NCBI GenBank assembly: GCA_903832475.1 | Contig: CAILBQ010000218.1 | Span: 1 to 7,604, forward strand | Origin: an uncultured Acidobacteriota bacterium | GTDB taxonomy: Bacteria > Acidobacteriota > Terriglobia > Terriglobales > Acidobacteriaceae | Reading direction: 5' to 3' | DNA: 7,604 bases | Part shown: positions 1 through 5,487 of the stretch, piece after piece | How positions within the stretch are numbered: position 1 is the stretch's first letter | How the letters are laid out: each line of letters starts with the position of its first letter | Made by a program: the position numbers and the translations under genes | Notes under the pieces: generated by a model | Seen by the model: only the letters and a program-made list of their open reading frames with translations | Databases searched by the model: none | Told to the model about the DNA's origin: nothing

Positions 1-675
1 GTCAATGACCTGAATGCCCGCGAAGACATCGACGGCATCCTCCTGCAACTGCCGCTACCTCCGCAGGTCGACACAAAATTGCTGCTCGATTCAGTCCTCC
101 CCGAAAAAGACGTCGATGGTTTTCACCCCGTCAATGCTGGACGTTTGCAGGCTGGCCGACCGGCGCTGGCTCCCTGCACGCCGGCGGGAGTGATCCAGAT
201 CCTCAAACGCAGCGGCATTCCCATCAGCGGCCAGCATGCGGTCGTGGTGGGACGCAGCGACATCGTCGGCAAGCCTGCCGCCATGCTGCTGTTGCAGGAG
301 AATGCAACCGTCACTATCTGCCATTCCAAGACCCGCGACCTGGGCGCCATCACGCGCCAGGCTGACATTCTGGTCGCGGCGATCGGACGGCCTGGATTCA
401 TCACGCCGGAGATGGTCAAGCCCGGCGCAACGATCATCGACGTGGGCATCAACCGGGTCACCGATCTGGCTGAATTCGAGCGCTTCTTCGCAGGCGACGG
501 GCGGCGCGCCGAAATCTTTTCCAAGCGCGGTTCGACGATAGTCGGCGATGTTCACCCCAAAGCCTTTGAAGTTGCCGGCGCGTATACGCCTGTGCCGGGC
601 GGCGTGGGCCCGTTGACTATCGCCATGCTGATGTCGAACACGGTCCGCGCGGCGCGCCTGCGGCGAGGGCTCTAA
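1..675 (+). CDS. folD: Bifunctional methylene-THF dehydrogenase/methenyl-THF cyclohydrolase FolD (3' part; 5' end outside window)
   Basis: This cytosolic enzyme of one-carbon metabolism oxidises 5,10-methylene-THF with NADP and hydrolyses the product to 10-formyl-THF, the formyl donor for purine synthesis. The frame is open from base 1 to TAA at 673-675, giving 224 residues. FolD is usually about 285-300 residues, so roughly the first 70, including the catalytic lysine region, lie upstream. Visible family motifs, in order, are DGILLQLPLP, KDVDGFHPVN, PCTPAGV, the nucleotide-binding GRSDIVGKP, TVTICHSKT, and the C-terminal signature PVPGGVGPLT followed by the terminal helix. No frameshift is seen. 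The first start-like codon in the window (TTG at 79) is internal, because the conserved DGILLQ motif precedes it. coaE begins three bases after the stop, so the two are probably co-transcribed. The identification is secure. Confidence 0.97.
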   Translation, partial: VNDLNAREDIDGILLQLPLPPQVDTKLLLDSVLPEKDVDGFHPVNAGRLQAGRPALAPCTPAGVIQILKRSGIPISGQHAVVVGRSDIVGKPAAMLLLQENATVTICHSKTRDLGAITRQADILVAAIGRPGFITPEMVKPGATIIDVGINRVTDLAEFERFFAGDGRRAEIFSKRGSTIVGDVHPKAFEVAGAYTPVPGGVGPLTIAMLMSNTVRAARLRRGL

Positions 676-678
676 AGC

Positions 679-1368
679 ATGCTGCGCGTGGGACTTACCG
701 GCGGCCTCGGCAGCGGCAAAAGCACCGTCGCAGGCCTCTTCCGCGAACTGGGCGCGCAGGTGATTGAAGCCGATGAACTGGGCCGCGCACTGATGGAGCC
801 AAGGCAGGCCGTCTTCAACGAAATCGTGCGAGTGTTTGGGCCGGAAGTCGTCGATTCGTCAGGACGTTTGGATCGAGCGAAGCTGGCTGAACTGGCCTTC
901 CGCGGCGGCCGGCTGAATGAATTGAATGCCATCGTGCATCCCGCCGTGATTCAGGCGCAGCGCGAGTGGATGGACCGCGTATTCGCAGAAAATCCGAATG
1001 CCGTGGCGATCGTGGAGTCGGCGTTGATTTTCGAAGTCGAGCGCGACGCGAGGGAGCGCGGCGAGTCGGAAGGCGTGCTCGCCGACTGGCGGCAGCGCTT
1101 TGACCGCATCGTGCTCCTCACCGCGCCGGACGAAGTCAAAGTCAGCCGTTACGTCTCCCGGCTTTCGCCGCGCGAATGGGATGAGCGAATCGCGGCGGAC
1201 GCTCGGTCGCGGCTGGCTCGGCAGATGCGGGATGAAGAAAAGATCGCGCGCGCCGATTTTGTCATCGAAAACAGCGGAGACCTCGCCGGCCTGCGCCACA
1301 ACGTCGAATTGGGCTGGCGGGCCTTGCAGGCGGGCGCAGAGCAAAGCAGCAACATTTCCGGCGCGTGA
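679..1368 (+). CDS. coaE: Dephospho-CoA kinase CoaE
   Basis: CoaE phosphorylates the 3'-hydroxyl of the ribose of dephospho-CoA with ATP, the last step of coenzyme A synthesis, in the cytosol. The 229-residue product starts with a Walker A loop (GGLGSGKST, residues 8-16). It then has the acidic EADELGR segment (30-36), the NAIVHP motif (83-88), ESALIFE (113-119), the lid segment with RSRLARQ (176-182), and DFVIENSG near the end (193-200), all typical of the P-loop kinase CoaE. Most family members are about 195-210 residues. Much of the excess is a charged insertion at about residues 121-140, before the IVLLTAP strand. The ATG at 679 has GAGGG nine bases upstream, inside the end of folD, and lies three bases after the folD stop, which suggests one transcription unit and translational coupling. 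The identification is secure. Confidence 0.96.
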   Translation: MLRVGLTGGLGSGKSTVAGLFRELGAQVIEADELGRALMEPRQAVFNEIVRVFGPEVVDSSGRLDRAKLAELAFRGGRLNELNAIVHPAVIQAQREWMDRVFAENPNAVAIVESALIFEVERDARERGESEGVLADWRQRFDRIVLLTAPDEVKVSRYVSRLSPREWDERIAADARSRLARQMRDEEKIARADFVIENSGDLAGLRHNVELGWRALQAGAEQSSNISGA

Positions 1369-1390
1369 GAGTTATTAGAATGGAAGTGAC

Positions 1391-1493
1391 GGCAAATTGC
1401 TGTCAGACAGAATGCCACGTGCATGCAAGACGAGGTCGGTTTGCATGCTGTCTTCATTGTGGCTGCTTGCCTTCTGTCTGACATCTGTTTGCC
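1391..1493. repeat. Nested inverted-repeat structure upstream of the protease gene
   Basis: This 103-bp element lies between coaE and the protease gene. Four nested pairs of complementary arms are visible: GGCAAA (1391-1396) with TTTGCC (1488-1493); TGTCAGACAGAA (1401-1412) with TTCTGTCTGACA (1472-1483), a perfect 12-bp match; GCCAC (1414-1418) with GTGGC (1459-1463); and GCATGCAA (1421-1428) with TTGCATGC (1441-1448). At the tip, GAC/GTC can pair as well. The arms therefore fold into one long, interrupted stem. No T-tract follows the right arm, so it does not look like an ordinary intrinsic terminator. It could be a structured leader RNA of the downstream gene, a relic of a miniature inverted-repeat element, or a pair of protein-binding sites. 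The complementarity is directly seen; the role is not known. Confidence 0.7.
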
Positions 1494-1538
1494 GGCTATC
1501 GCATGGCGTTTCTTGCACGCGGATTGCCGGCGATTGCA
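1489..1538. repeat. Imperfect 15-bp direct repeat ahead of the protease gene
   Basis: TTGCCGGCTATCGCA (1489-1503) recurs as TTGCCGGCGATTGCA (1524-1538) with two mismatches and a 35-bp period. The pair ends 27 bp before the protease start codon, where promoter or operator sequences would be expected. No convincing -35/-10 pair was recognised here. It may be a tandem binding site or chance. Confidence 0.35.
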
Positions 1539-1565
1539 GGACTTGAGAAAGGCTTTTGAAAGCGT

Positions 1566-2750
1566 ATGAATTTTCGTCGCGCACTGTTGATCGTGCTCCT
1601 GGTCGGTGGATTCTGGTACGTTACCGCGCACCTGCCCCAGGAGCTTGCCGGAACCCGCGCTGGAAGCTGGGCGGGCGAGCTTGCCGGGCATCTGCCGACT
1701 TCCGGGAACTCGCACTCCCCGCTGGAGTTGACCGAGGCGCAGGCTGCTCCGGCCTACGATTCGGAAGAGCAAAATAACATCGCCGTCTACAAGAAGGCTC
1801 TGCCGTCGGTGGTGAACATTACGTCGACGGCCATGACCTTCAACTTTTTCTATGGCCAGGTGCCGCAGCAGGGCCAGGGATCGGGTTTCATCCTGGACAA
1901 GGCCGGCCATGTACTCACCAACTTTCACGTGATCGCCGATGCCAACCGCATCGAGGTCATGACCAGCGACAAGCACCATTACAAGGCAACCATCGTCGCG
2001 TCGGACAAGGGGCATGACCTGGCTCTGTTGCAGATCAACGGAGCGAACCTGCAGCCGGTCACGCTGGCCAGTTCGTCGGACCTGGTTGTTGGCCAGAAGG
2101 TGTATGCCATCGGCAATCCCTTTGGCCTGAGCGGGACGATGACACGCGGGATCATCAGCTCGATCCGGTCGATTCGCGGGCCGGAGGGGTCGCCGATCGA
2201 GGACGCGATTCAAACCGATGCGGCGATCAACCCGGGCAATTCCGGCGGTCCGCTGTTGAATTCGAAGGGCGATGTGATCGGCATCAATACGTTGATTGCC
2301 ACCGGCGGCGCGGAGCAAAGCTCGGGAATTGGATTTGCGATACCGATCAACACGGCCAAGGCAGTGGTGGATGATTTCACCAAGTACGGGCGGGTTCGCC
2401 GGCCCTCGCTGGGTATTGTCTCGCTGGCGGTCGATTCCGGCCTGGCTGAACAGATGGGGCTGGCGGCGGATTCGGGCGTGCTGGTGCAGAGAGTCGTTCC
2501 CAACGGAGCCGCCGATCGCGCCGGCATCAGGGGTGGAAACCAGCAGGCCTACCTGGGCAACATGGCGATTGTGCTGGGCGGCGACCTGATTGTAGCAATC
2601 GACGGACGGGAGATTCACGATACCGGTGACATCACCGAGGTGATGGACAAGCATCAGCCAGGGGATGTGATTTCAGTGACGATCTACCGCGGAAGAAAGA
2701 AGATGGTGCTGAAGCTGGCCTTGGGCGAAGGGCGCGAAGTCAGCACGTAA
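1566..2750 (+). CDS. HtrA/Deg-family S1C serine protease, membrane-anchored, one PDZ domain
   Basis: This is a trypsin-like envelope protease of the HtrA/DegP/DegS type, which degrades or senses misfolded proteins outside the cytoplasmic membrane. The 394-residue product starts MNFRR followed by a hydrophobic stretch (about residues 6-23) that fits an uncleaved anchor or signal peptide. A low-complexity linker runs to about residue 65. The protease domain (about 70-275) carries the catalytic triad: His121 in TNFHVI, Asp151 in GHDLALL, and Ser226 in NPGNSGGPL. A single C-terminal PDZ domain (about 281-388) has the GGNQQAYLGN...GGDLIVAIDG insertion seen in a common subgroup with plant and cyanobacterial relatives. 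All catalytic residues are present, so it should be active. The ATG at 1566 has only a weak upstream purine tract. It follows coaE after 197 bp containing the nested dyad, so it may have its own promoter. Which paralogue (DegP, DegQ, DegS or other) cannot be told. Confidence 0.94.
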   Translation: MNFRRALLIVLLVGGFWYVTAHLPQELAGTRAGSWAGELAGHLPTSGNSHSPLELTEAQAAPAYDSEEQNNIAVYKKALPSVVNITSTAMTFNFFYGQVPQQGQGSGFILDKAGHVLTNFHVIADANRIEVMTSDKHHYKATIVASDKGHDLALLQINGANLQPVTLASSSDLVVGQKVYAIGNPFGLSGTMTRGIISSIRSIRGPEGSPIEDAIQTDAAINPGNSGGPLLNSKGDVIGINTLIATGGAEQSSGIGFAIPINTAKAVVDDFTKYGRVRRPSLGIVSLAVDSGLAEQMGLAADSGVLVQRVVPNGAADRAGIRGGNQQAYLGNMAIVLGGDLIVAIDGREIHDTGDITEVMDKHQPGDVISVTIYRGRKKMVLKLALGEGREVST

Positions 2751-2801
2751 GGTTGGCCGACCTTGAATGGTTGTCCGCAGCATGGGAGGCCTTTGTGAAA
2801 T

Positions 2802-2838
2802 CCCACATCTGCCGGCAAGGTACGCCGGCAGATATGGG
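2802..2838. repeat. 15-bp-arm inverted repeat (hairpin) downstream of the protease gene
   Basis: CCCACATCTGCCGGC (2802-2816) pairs with GCCGGCAGATATGGG (2824-2838) with one mismatch and a 7-base loop, AAGGTAC. The core ATCTGCCGGC/GCCGGCAGAT is a perfect 10-bp match. It lies 51 bp after the protease stop and could end or stabilise the 3' end of that mRNA. There is no T-run after the stem, so it is not a canonical rho-independent terminator. The right arm runs straight into GCACCCC, making ATGGGGCACCC, which recurs at 5514-5524. It probably belongs to a dispersed palindromic intergenic repeat. Confidence 0.7.
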
Positions 2839-2867
2839 GCACCCCGTGATTTGGGCCGGGATGGCAT

Positions 2868-2899
2868 CCCACCTATGACGGTGAAACTGGCATGGATGG
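2868..2899. repeat. Palindromic intergenic repeat, copy 1
   Basis: This 32-bp unit matches 27 of 32 bases of copy 2 (2947-2978), 79 bp further on, in direct orientation. Shared cores are ATGACGGT and CATGGATGG. Its own dyad symmetry is weaker than that of copy 2, as if one arm had drifted. It lies in the gap between the convergent protease gene and the 92-aa gene. Confidence 0.65.
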
Positions 2900-2922
2900 A
2901 CAAAAAGCGAAAAGAAAGAGAA

Positions 2923-2946
2923 GTACCCCGGGGGGGTGGGGGGTAC
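2923..2946. repeat. Short inverted repeat enclosing an interrupted G-tract
   Basis: GTACCCC (2923-2929) and GGGGTAC (2940-2946) are perfectly complementary and enclose a G-run. The G-rich strand reads G7-T-G6 at 2930-2943. The segment sits between repeat copies 1 and 2. It could form a hairpin, and the G-tract is prone to slipped-strand length change. No gene reads through it in a frame that I believe, so phase variation of a protein is not suggested. Confidence 0.55.
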
Positions 2947-2985
2947 CCCATCCATGACGGTTGAACTGCCATGGATGGTTCACCC
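2947..2985. repeat. Palindromic intergenic repeat, copy 2 (best-preserved dyad)
   Basis: This unit is a near-perfect palindrome centred on base 2963. CCATCCATG (2948-2956) pairs exactly with CATGGATGG (2970-2978), and the inner CGGTT/AACTG also pairs apart from a G-T wobble. Bases 2965-2985 match 18 of 21 bases of copy 3 at 5504-5524, which shows that the element is dispersed and not just locally duplicated. Confidence 0.7.
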
Positions 2986-3017
2986 GGTTTTGGGGTTGGA
3001 ATCCGAGTCTGAACTGG

Positions 3018-3296
3018 TTAGAACTTGACGCCGAAGCTGGACAGGAAGGCCTTCACGTCAGGCCAGACGGCTTTCAAGTCCACAGCGGTTTGAACATCGA
3101 GTGGGATGTTCAGGGGGTTGGCGGCGACGCCCGAAATGTCGAGCAGCGGTTTTTCGGTCGCCGAGATCAGCGTTGCCAACGCGGCGATGACACCGGGCGC
3201 GGCATTGACTGCGCCGTGCGCTTTGCCCAGCCATTTGAGGCAGTCTTCGGCTGCAATTTCGATTCCTTTTTCCACGTTCACCAGGATATTGGCCAT
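3018..3296 (-). CDS. Uncharacterised 92-aa protein
   Basis: I do not recognise a family. The reading frame runs from ATG at 3296 to TAA at 3018-3020 on the minus strand. It has G or C in most third codon positions, a balanced amino-acid composition, and GAGGA just upstream of the ATG, so I take it as real over the overlapping plus-strand frame. The 92 residues have an acidic amphipathic N-terminal helix (IEIAAEDCLKWL, 12-23), a hydrophobic middle rich in Ala and Ile (about 34-56), a Pro/Asn-containing turn (ANPLNIPLD, 59-67) and an amphipathic C-terminal segment (AVDLKAVWPDVKAFL, 71-85). There is one cysteine, no signal peptide and no clear transmembrane helix. An interrupted glutamate-rich frame ends nine bases upstream, and the ribosome binding site can pair into a hairpin. 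It lies downstream of purN on the same strand, 243 bp away, and is probably transcribed separately. Confidence 0.7.
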   Translation of the reverse strand: MANILVNVEKGIEIAAEDCLKWLGKAHGAVNAAPGVIAALATLISATEKPLLDISGVAANPLNIPLDVQTAVDLKAVWPDVKAFLSSFGVKF

Positions 3297-3298
3297 TT

Positions 3299-3319
3299 GT
3301 CCTCATTCTGCCGGAGGAC
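3299..3319 (-). promoter_or_regulatory. Hairpin covering the ribosome binding site of the 92-aa gene
   Basis: On the minus strand, GTCCTC (3319-3314) pairs exactly with GAGGAC (3304-3299) across a 9-base loop, CGGCAGAAT. The right arm contains the GAGGA Shine-Dalgarno sequence, and the ATG follows two bases after the arm. If formed in the mRNA, the stem would hide the binding site. A 6-bp stem is only moderately stable, so this is a candidate translational control element and not an established one. Confidence 0.4.
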
Positions 3320-3443
3320 CTTGATCGGCCCGCTCCAGCGCGGCCAGGGTGCGTTCCGCCTCGACAGCCTCTTCCGGTTCGACACGTCAACAGGGGAGGG
3401 CTATGGAGTCGGCTGCCTCGCAGCAGGGCGCATTCCTGGCCAC
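3303..3443 (-). other. Interrupted short reading frame upstream of the 92-aa gene (possible gene remnant)
   Basis: In one minus-strand frame, GTG at 3443 opens 18 codons, a TGA stands at 3389-3387, and then 27 further sense codons end at TGA 3305-3303. The second part reads VEPEEAVEAERTLAALERAD and beyond, which looks like a real charged helical C-terminus with GC-rich third positions, but it has no ATG, GTG or TTG start after the internal TGA. It could be the decayed end of a gene or chance. The rest of the 243-bp gap (3297-3539) becomes AT-richer towards purN and shows no other supported gene. Confidence 0.2.
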
Positions 3444-3539
3444 TTCTTAGGCTACGGGCGGGGAGAGAATTAATGTGCAATCGTGGGGATCTACTAAACG
3501 ATTGAATCTAAGAAACTTACGTACGGGCTGAAACAAAAA

Positions 3540-4178
3540 CTACTTGACAGGAATATGAGAAGGCTCGGCAAGGTCCGATTTTCGGACGTAGCGGCGGCCT
3601 TGCAGGGCATATTGGCCGGACAGGACGCGGCCGATGGCTTCTGGGTAGGCGATGTGTTCTTCGGCTAGGATGCGGTCGGCGAGAGAGTGGGCGTCGTCGG
3701 ATTCAAGGACGGGGATGGCGCGCTGCAGGACGATGGCGCCGTGATCGAGCTGTTCATCGACAAAGTGGACGGTGCAGCCGGCGACTTTCGCGCCGTATTC
3801 GAAGGCCTGGGTCTGGGCGTCGAGGCCGGGAAAGGCAGGGAGCAGGGACGGGTGGATGTTGAGGATGCAGTTGGGAAAGGCGGCGATGAATTCCGGAGAG
3901 AGCAGCCGCATGTAACCGGCGAGAATGACCAGGTCGACTTCATGTTCGTTCAGGCAGGCGATGATTTCGGCGTCGTGCTCGACGCGCTTGCGGCCTTTGG
4001 ATTCGATCAGTGCGGTGGGAAATTCGAGGGCGGCGGCGCGCTTGCGTCCGTAGGAGTCGGCCTGGTTGGAGATGACGATGGCGATTTCGGCGCCGGTCAA
4101 TCTGCCCGCGTGGATGGCGTCGGCGATGGCCAGGAAGTTGGAGCCGCGGCCGGAAAGCAGGATGCCGAGCCGCTTCAC
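3540..4178 (-). CDS. purN: Phosphoribosylglycinamide formyltransferase PurN
   Basis: PurN transfers the formyl group of 10-formyl-THF to GAR, giving FGAR, the third step of de novo purine synthesis in the cytosol. The 212-residue product begins KRLGILLSGRGSNF, the substrate-binding start of the family. It contains AGYMRLL (87-93) and the active-site block with Asn107 and His109 in NIHPSLLPAF and Asp145 in VDEQLDHGAIV, matching the catalytic Asn-His-Asp of characterised PurN enzymes. The length is normal. The start is GTG at 4178-4176, overlapping the purM stop in a 4-base GTGA junction, which points to translational coupling. An AAGG in the end of purM lies about ten bases upstream. The stop is TAG at 3542-3540, and no terminator hairpin with a T-run is seen just after it. 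Confidence 0.97.
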   Translation of the reverse strand: MKRLGILLSGRGSNFLAIADAIHAGRLTGAEIAIVISNQADSYGRKRAAALEFPTALIESKGRKRVEHDAEIIACLNEHEVDLVILAGYMRLLSPEFIAAFPNCILNIHPSLLPAFPGLDAQTQAFEYGAKVAGCTVHFVDEQLDHGAIVLQRAIPVLESDDAHSLADRILAEEHIAYPEAIGRVLSGQYALQGRRYVRKSDLAEPSHIPVK

Positions 4179-5293
4179 GAGAAGTTGACCTTCTTTTCGT
4201 TGGCTTTATCGGCCTTGATGACGCGGCCGATGACGTGAAATTTTTCTTCGGCGCGGTTGAGCAGGGCTTGCGCCTTGCGGAACTTGTCGGCGGAAACGAC
4301 GACGACGAGGCCGATGCCCATGTTGAAGGTGCGCAGCATCTCGTCCTGAGGGACGTCGCCGAGTTCGCGGAGATGTTCGAAGATGGGCAGGACGGGCCAC
4401 GAGCCGAGTTCGACGTGGGCAGCGGTGTTCTTGGGGAGGATGCGGGGGAGATTTTCGGTGATGCCGCCGCCGGTGATGTGGGCCATGCCGGCGGCGAGGC
4501 CGGCGTTGGCCAGCTTTTGCGCGACGGAGAGGTAGCTGCGATGAACCTTCATCAGCGCGGCGCCGGCCTTGTCGTTGATGGGGCCGATGTACTGGCTGGA
4601 CTTGTAGCCGGCGACTTCAAAGAAGAGCTTGCGGGCGAGGGAGTAGCCGTTGGTGTGCAGGCCGGTGGAGGGCAGGCCGAGGAGGATGTCGCCGGGAACG
4701 ATGGTGGCTCCGGTGATGAGCTTGGACTTGTCGACAGCGCCGACGATGAAGCCGGCCAGGTCGTATTCTCCATCCTTGTAGAAACCCGGCATCTGGGCGG
4801 TTTCGCCGCCGATCAGCGCGCATCCATTGGCTTTGCAGCCGTCGGCGAGGCCGGTCACGATCTGCTCGGTCACCGACGGGTCGAGCTTTCCGGTGGCCAG
4901 GTAGTCGAGGAAAAAGAGCGGGACGGCGCCCTGGACGGCGATGTCATTGACGCAGTGGTTGACGAGGTCCTGACCCACGGTGTTGTGGATGCCGAGGTCG
5001 AAGGCCAGTTTCAGCTTGGTGCCGACGCCGTCGGCGGAGCTGACCAGGACGGGTTCTTCCCACTTCTTGGTATCGAGCTGGAAGAGCGCGCCGAAGCCGC
5101 CGATGCCGCCGAGCACGTTGCGGTTGAAGGTGCGCTTGGCCAGGTACTTGATGCGGTCTTTGGCGCGATCGCCGGAGGAAATGTCGACGCCGGCGTCGGC
5201 GTAGGTCACGGGCTTGGAGGGTTTCGGGAGCGTGGCGGGGACGGTCGCATCCGGAGAGGCGCTGGATGCGGGTTTGGGTGTGGCTTTGGGCAA
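4175..5293 (-). CDS. purM: Phosphoribosylformylglycinamidine cyclo-ligase PurM (AIR synthetase)
   Basis: PurM closes the imidazole ring of FGAM with ATP to give AIR, the fifth step of de novo purine synthesis. Family motifs are clear: TYADAGVDI (30-38), SSADGVGTK (85-93) with the metal/ATP-binding Asp, VNDI (115-118), GGETAQMPG (162-170), STGLHTNGYSL (209-219), HITGGGITENLPR (272-284) and FNMGIGLV (323-330). The product is 372 residues against about 345 usually, because about 28 residues rich in Pro, Ala, Ser and Lys precede the normal start. The only upstream initiator is TTG at 5293, with GAAGG six bases before it and an in-frame stop 12 bases upstream. A GTG at 5209 would give the usual N-terminus but has no good ribosome binding site. 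The gene overlaps purN, forming a purMN operon. Confidence 0.97.
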   Translation of the reverse strand: MPKATPKPASSASPDATVPATLPKPSKPVTYADAGVDISSGDRAKDRIKYLAKRTFNRNVLGGIGGFGALFQLDTKKWEEPVLVSSADGVGTKLKLAFDLGIHNTVGQDLVNHCVNDIAVQGAVPLFFLDYLATGKLDPSVTEQIVTGLADGCKANGCALIGGETAQMPGFYKDGEYDLAGFIVGAVDKSKLITGATIVPGDILLGLPSTGLHTNGYSLARKLFFEVAGYKSSQYIGPINDKAGAALMKVHRSYLSVAQKLANAGLAAGMAHITGGGITENLPRILPKNTAAHVELGSWPVLPIFEHLRELGDVPQDEMLRTFNMGIGLVVVVSADKFRKAQALLNRAEEKFHVIGRVIKADKANEKKVNFS

Positions 5294-5351
5294 GGTGTGC
5301 CTTCAAAAAATGAGGTGGGATACGGCGAGGAGAACAAGGCCGCAAAGCCCG

Positions 5352-5357
5352 ATTCTA
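5352..5357 (-). promoter_or_regulatory. Candidate -10 element for purMN
   Basis: On the minus strand TAGAAT (5357-5352) is one base from the TATAAT consensus and lies about 60 bp upstream of the purM TTG start. No good -35 hexamer is seen at 16-19 bp. No purine-type riboswitch or PurR-like palindrome was recognised in this leader. A small GCGGC/GCCGC hairpin (5379-5391) lies further upstream. Confidence 0.3.
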
Positions 5358-5487
5358 GCACCTGCCGTGCGGGCGGATGCGGCTTCGCCGCTGAGGCTCC
5401 CTTTGGTCGCCCTGGGTTGTGGCTGGGGAGCGGTGGTGGCGTCGGCGAGCCCTTTGTTGGGCGGCAATGCCGGATTTTGTGATTTTT

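Noticed and set aside
1369..1565. Intrinsic terminator for folD-coaE in the nested dyad
   Set aside because: The stem is long and interrupted, begins over 20 bp after the stop and has no U-tract after the right arm, so it does not meet the usual criteria.
1149..2654. 501-codon minus-strand open frame opposite coaE and the protease gene
   Set aside because: It is fully antisense to two genes with clear catalytic motifs, has no recognisable domains, and reads as arginine/histidine-rich shadow protein typical of high-GC DNA.
3387..3389. Selenocysteine reading of the in-frame TGA
   Set aside because: No SECIS-like hairpin was identified directly after it and no known selenoprotein motif is present, so decay or chance is simpler.
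2961..3473. 170-codon plus-strand frame over the 92-aa gene
   Set aside because: It starts inside a palindromic repeat and has no ribosome binding site. Its cysteine/glycine/arginine-rich product looks random, while the minus-strand frame shows better codon use and a binding site.
4235..5482. 415-codon plus-strand open frame opposite purM
   Set aside because: Its composition is Gly/Val/Asp/Glu-rich repeats mirroring the codon use of purM on the other strand; no independent start or family signal.
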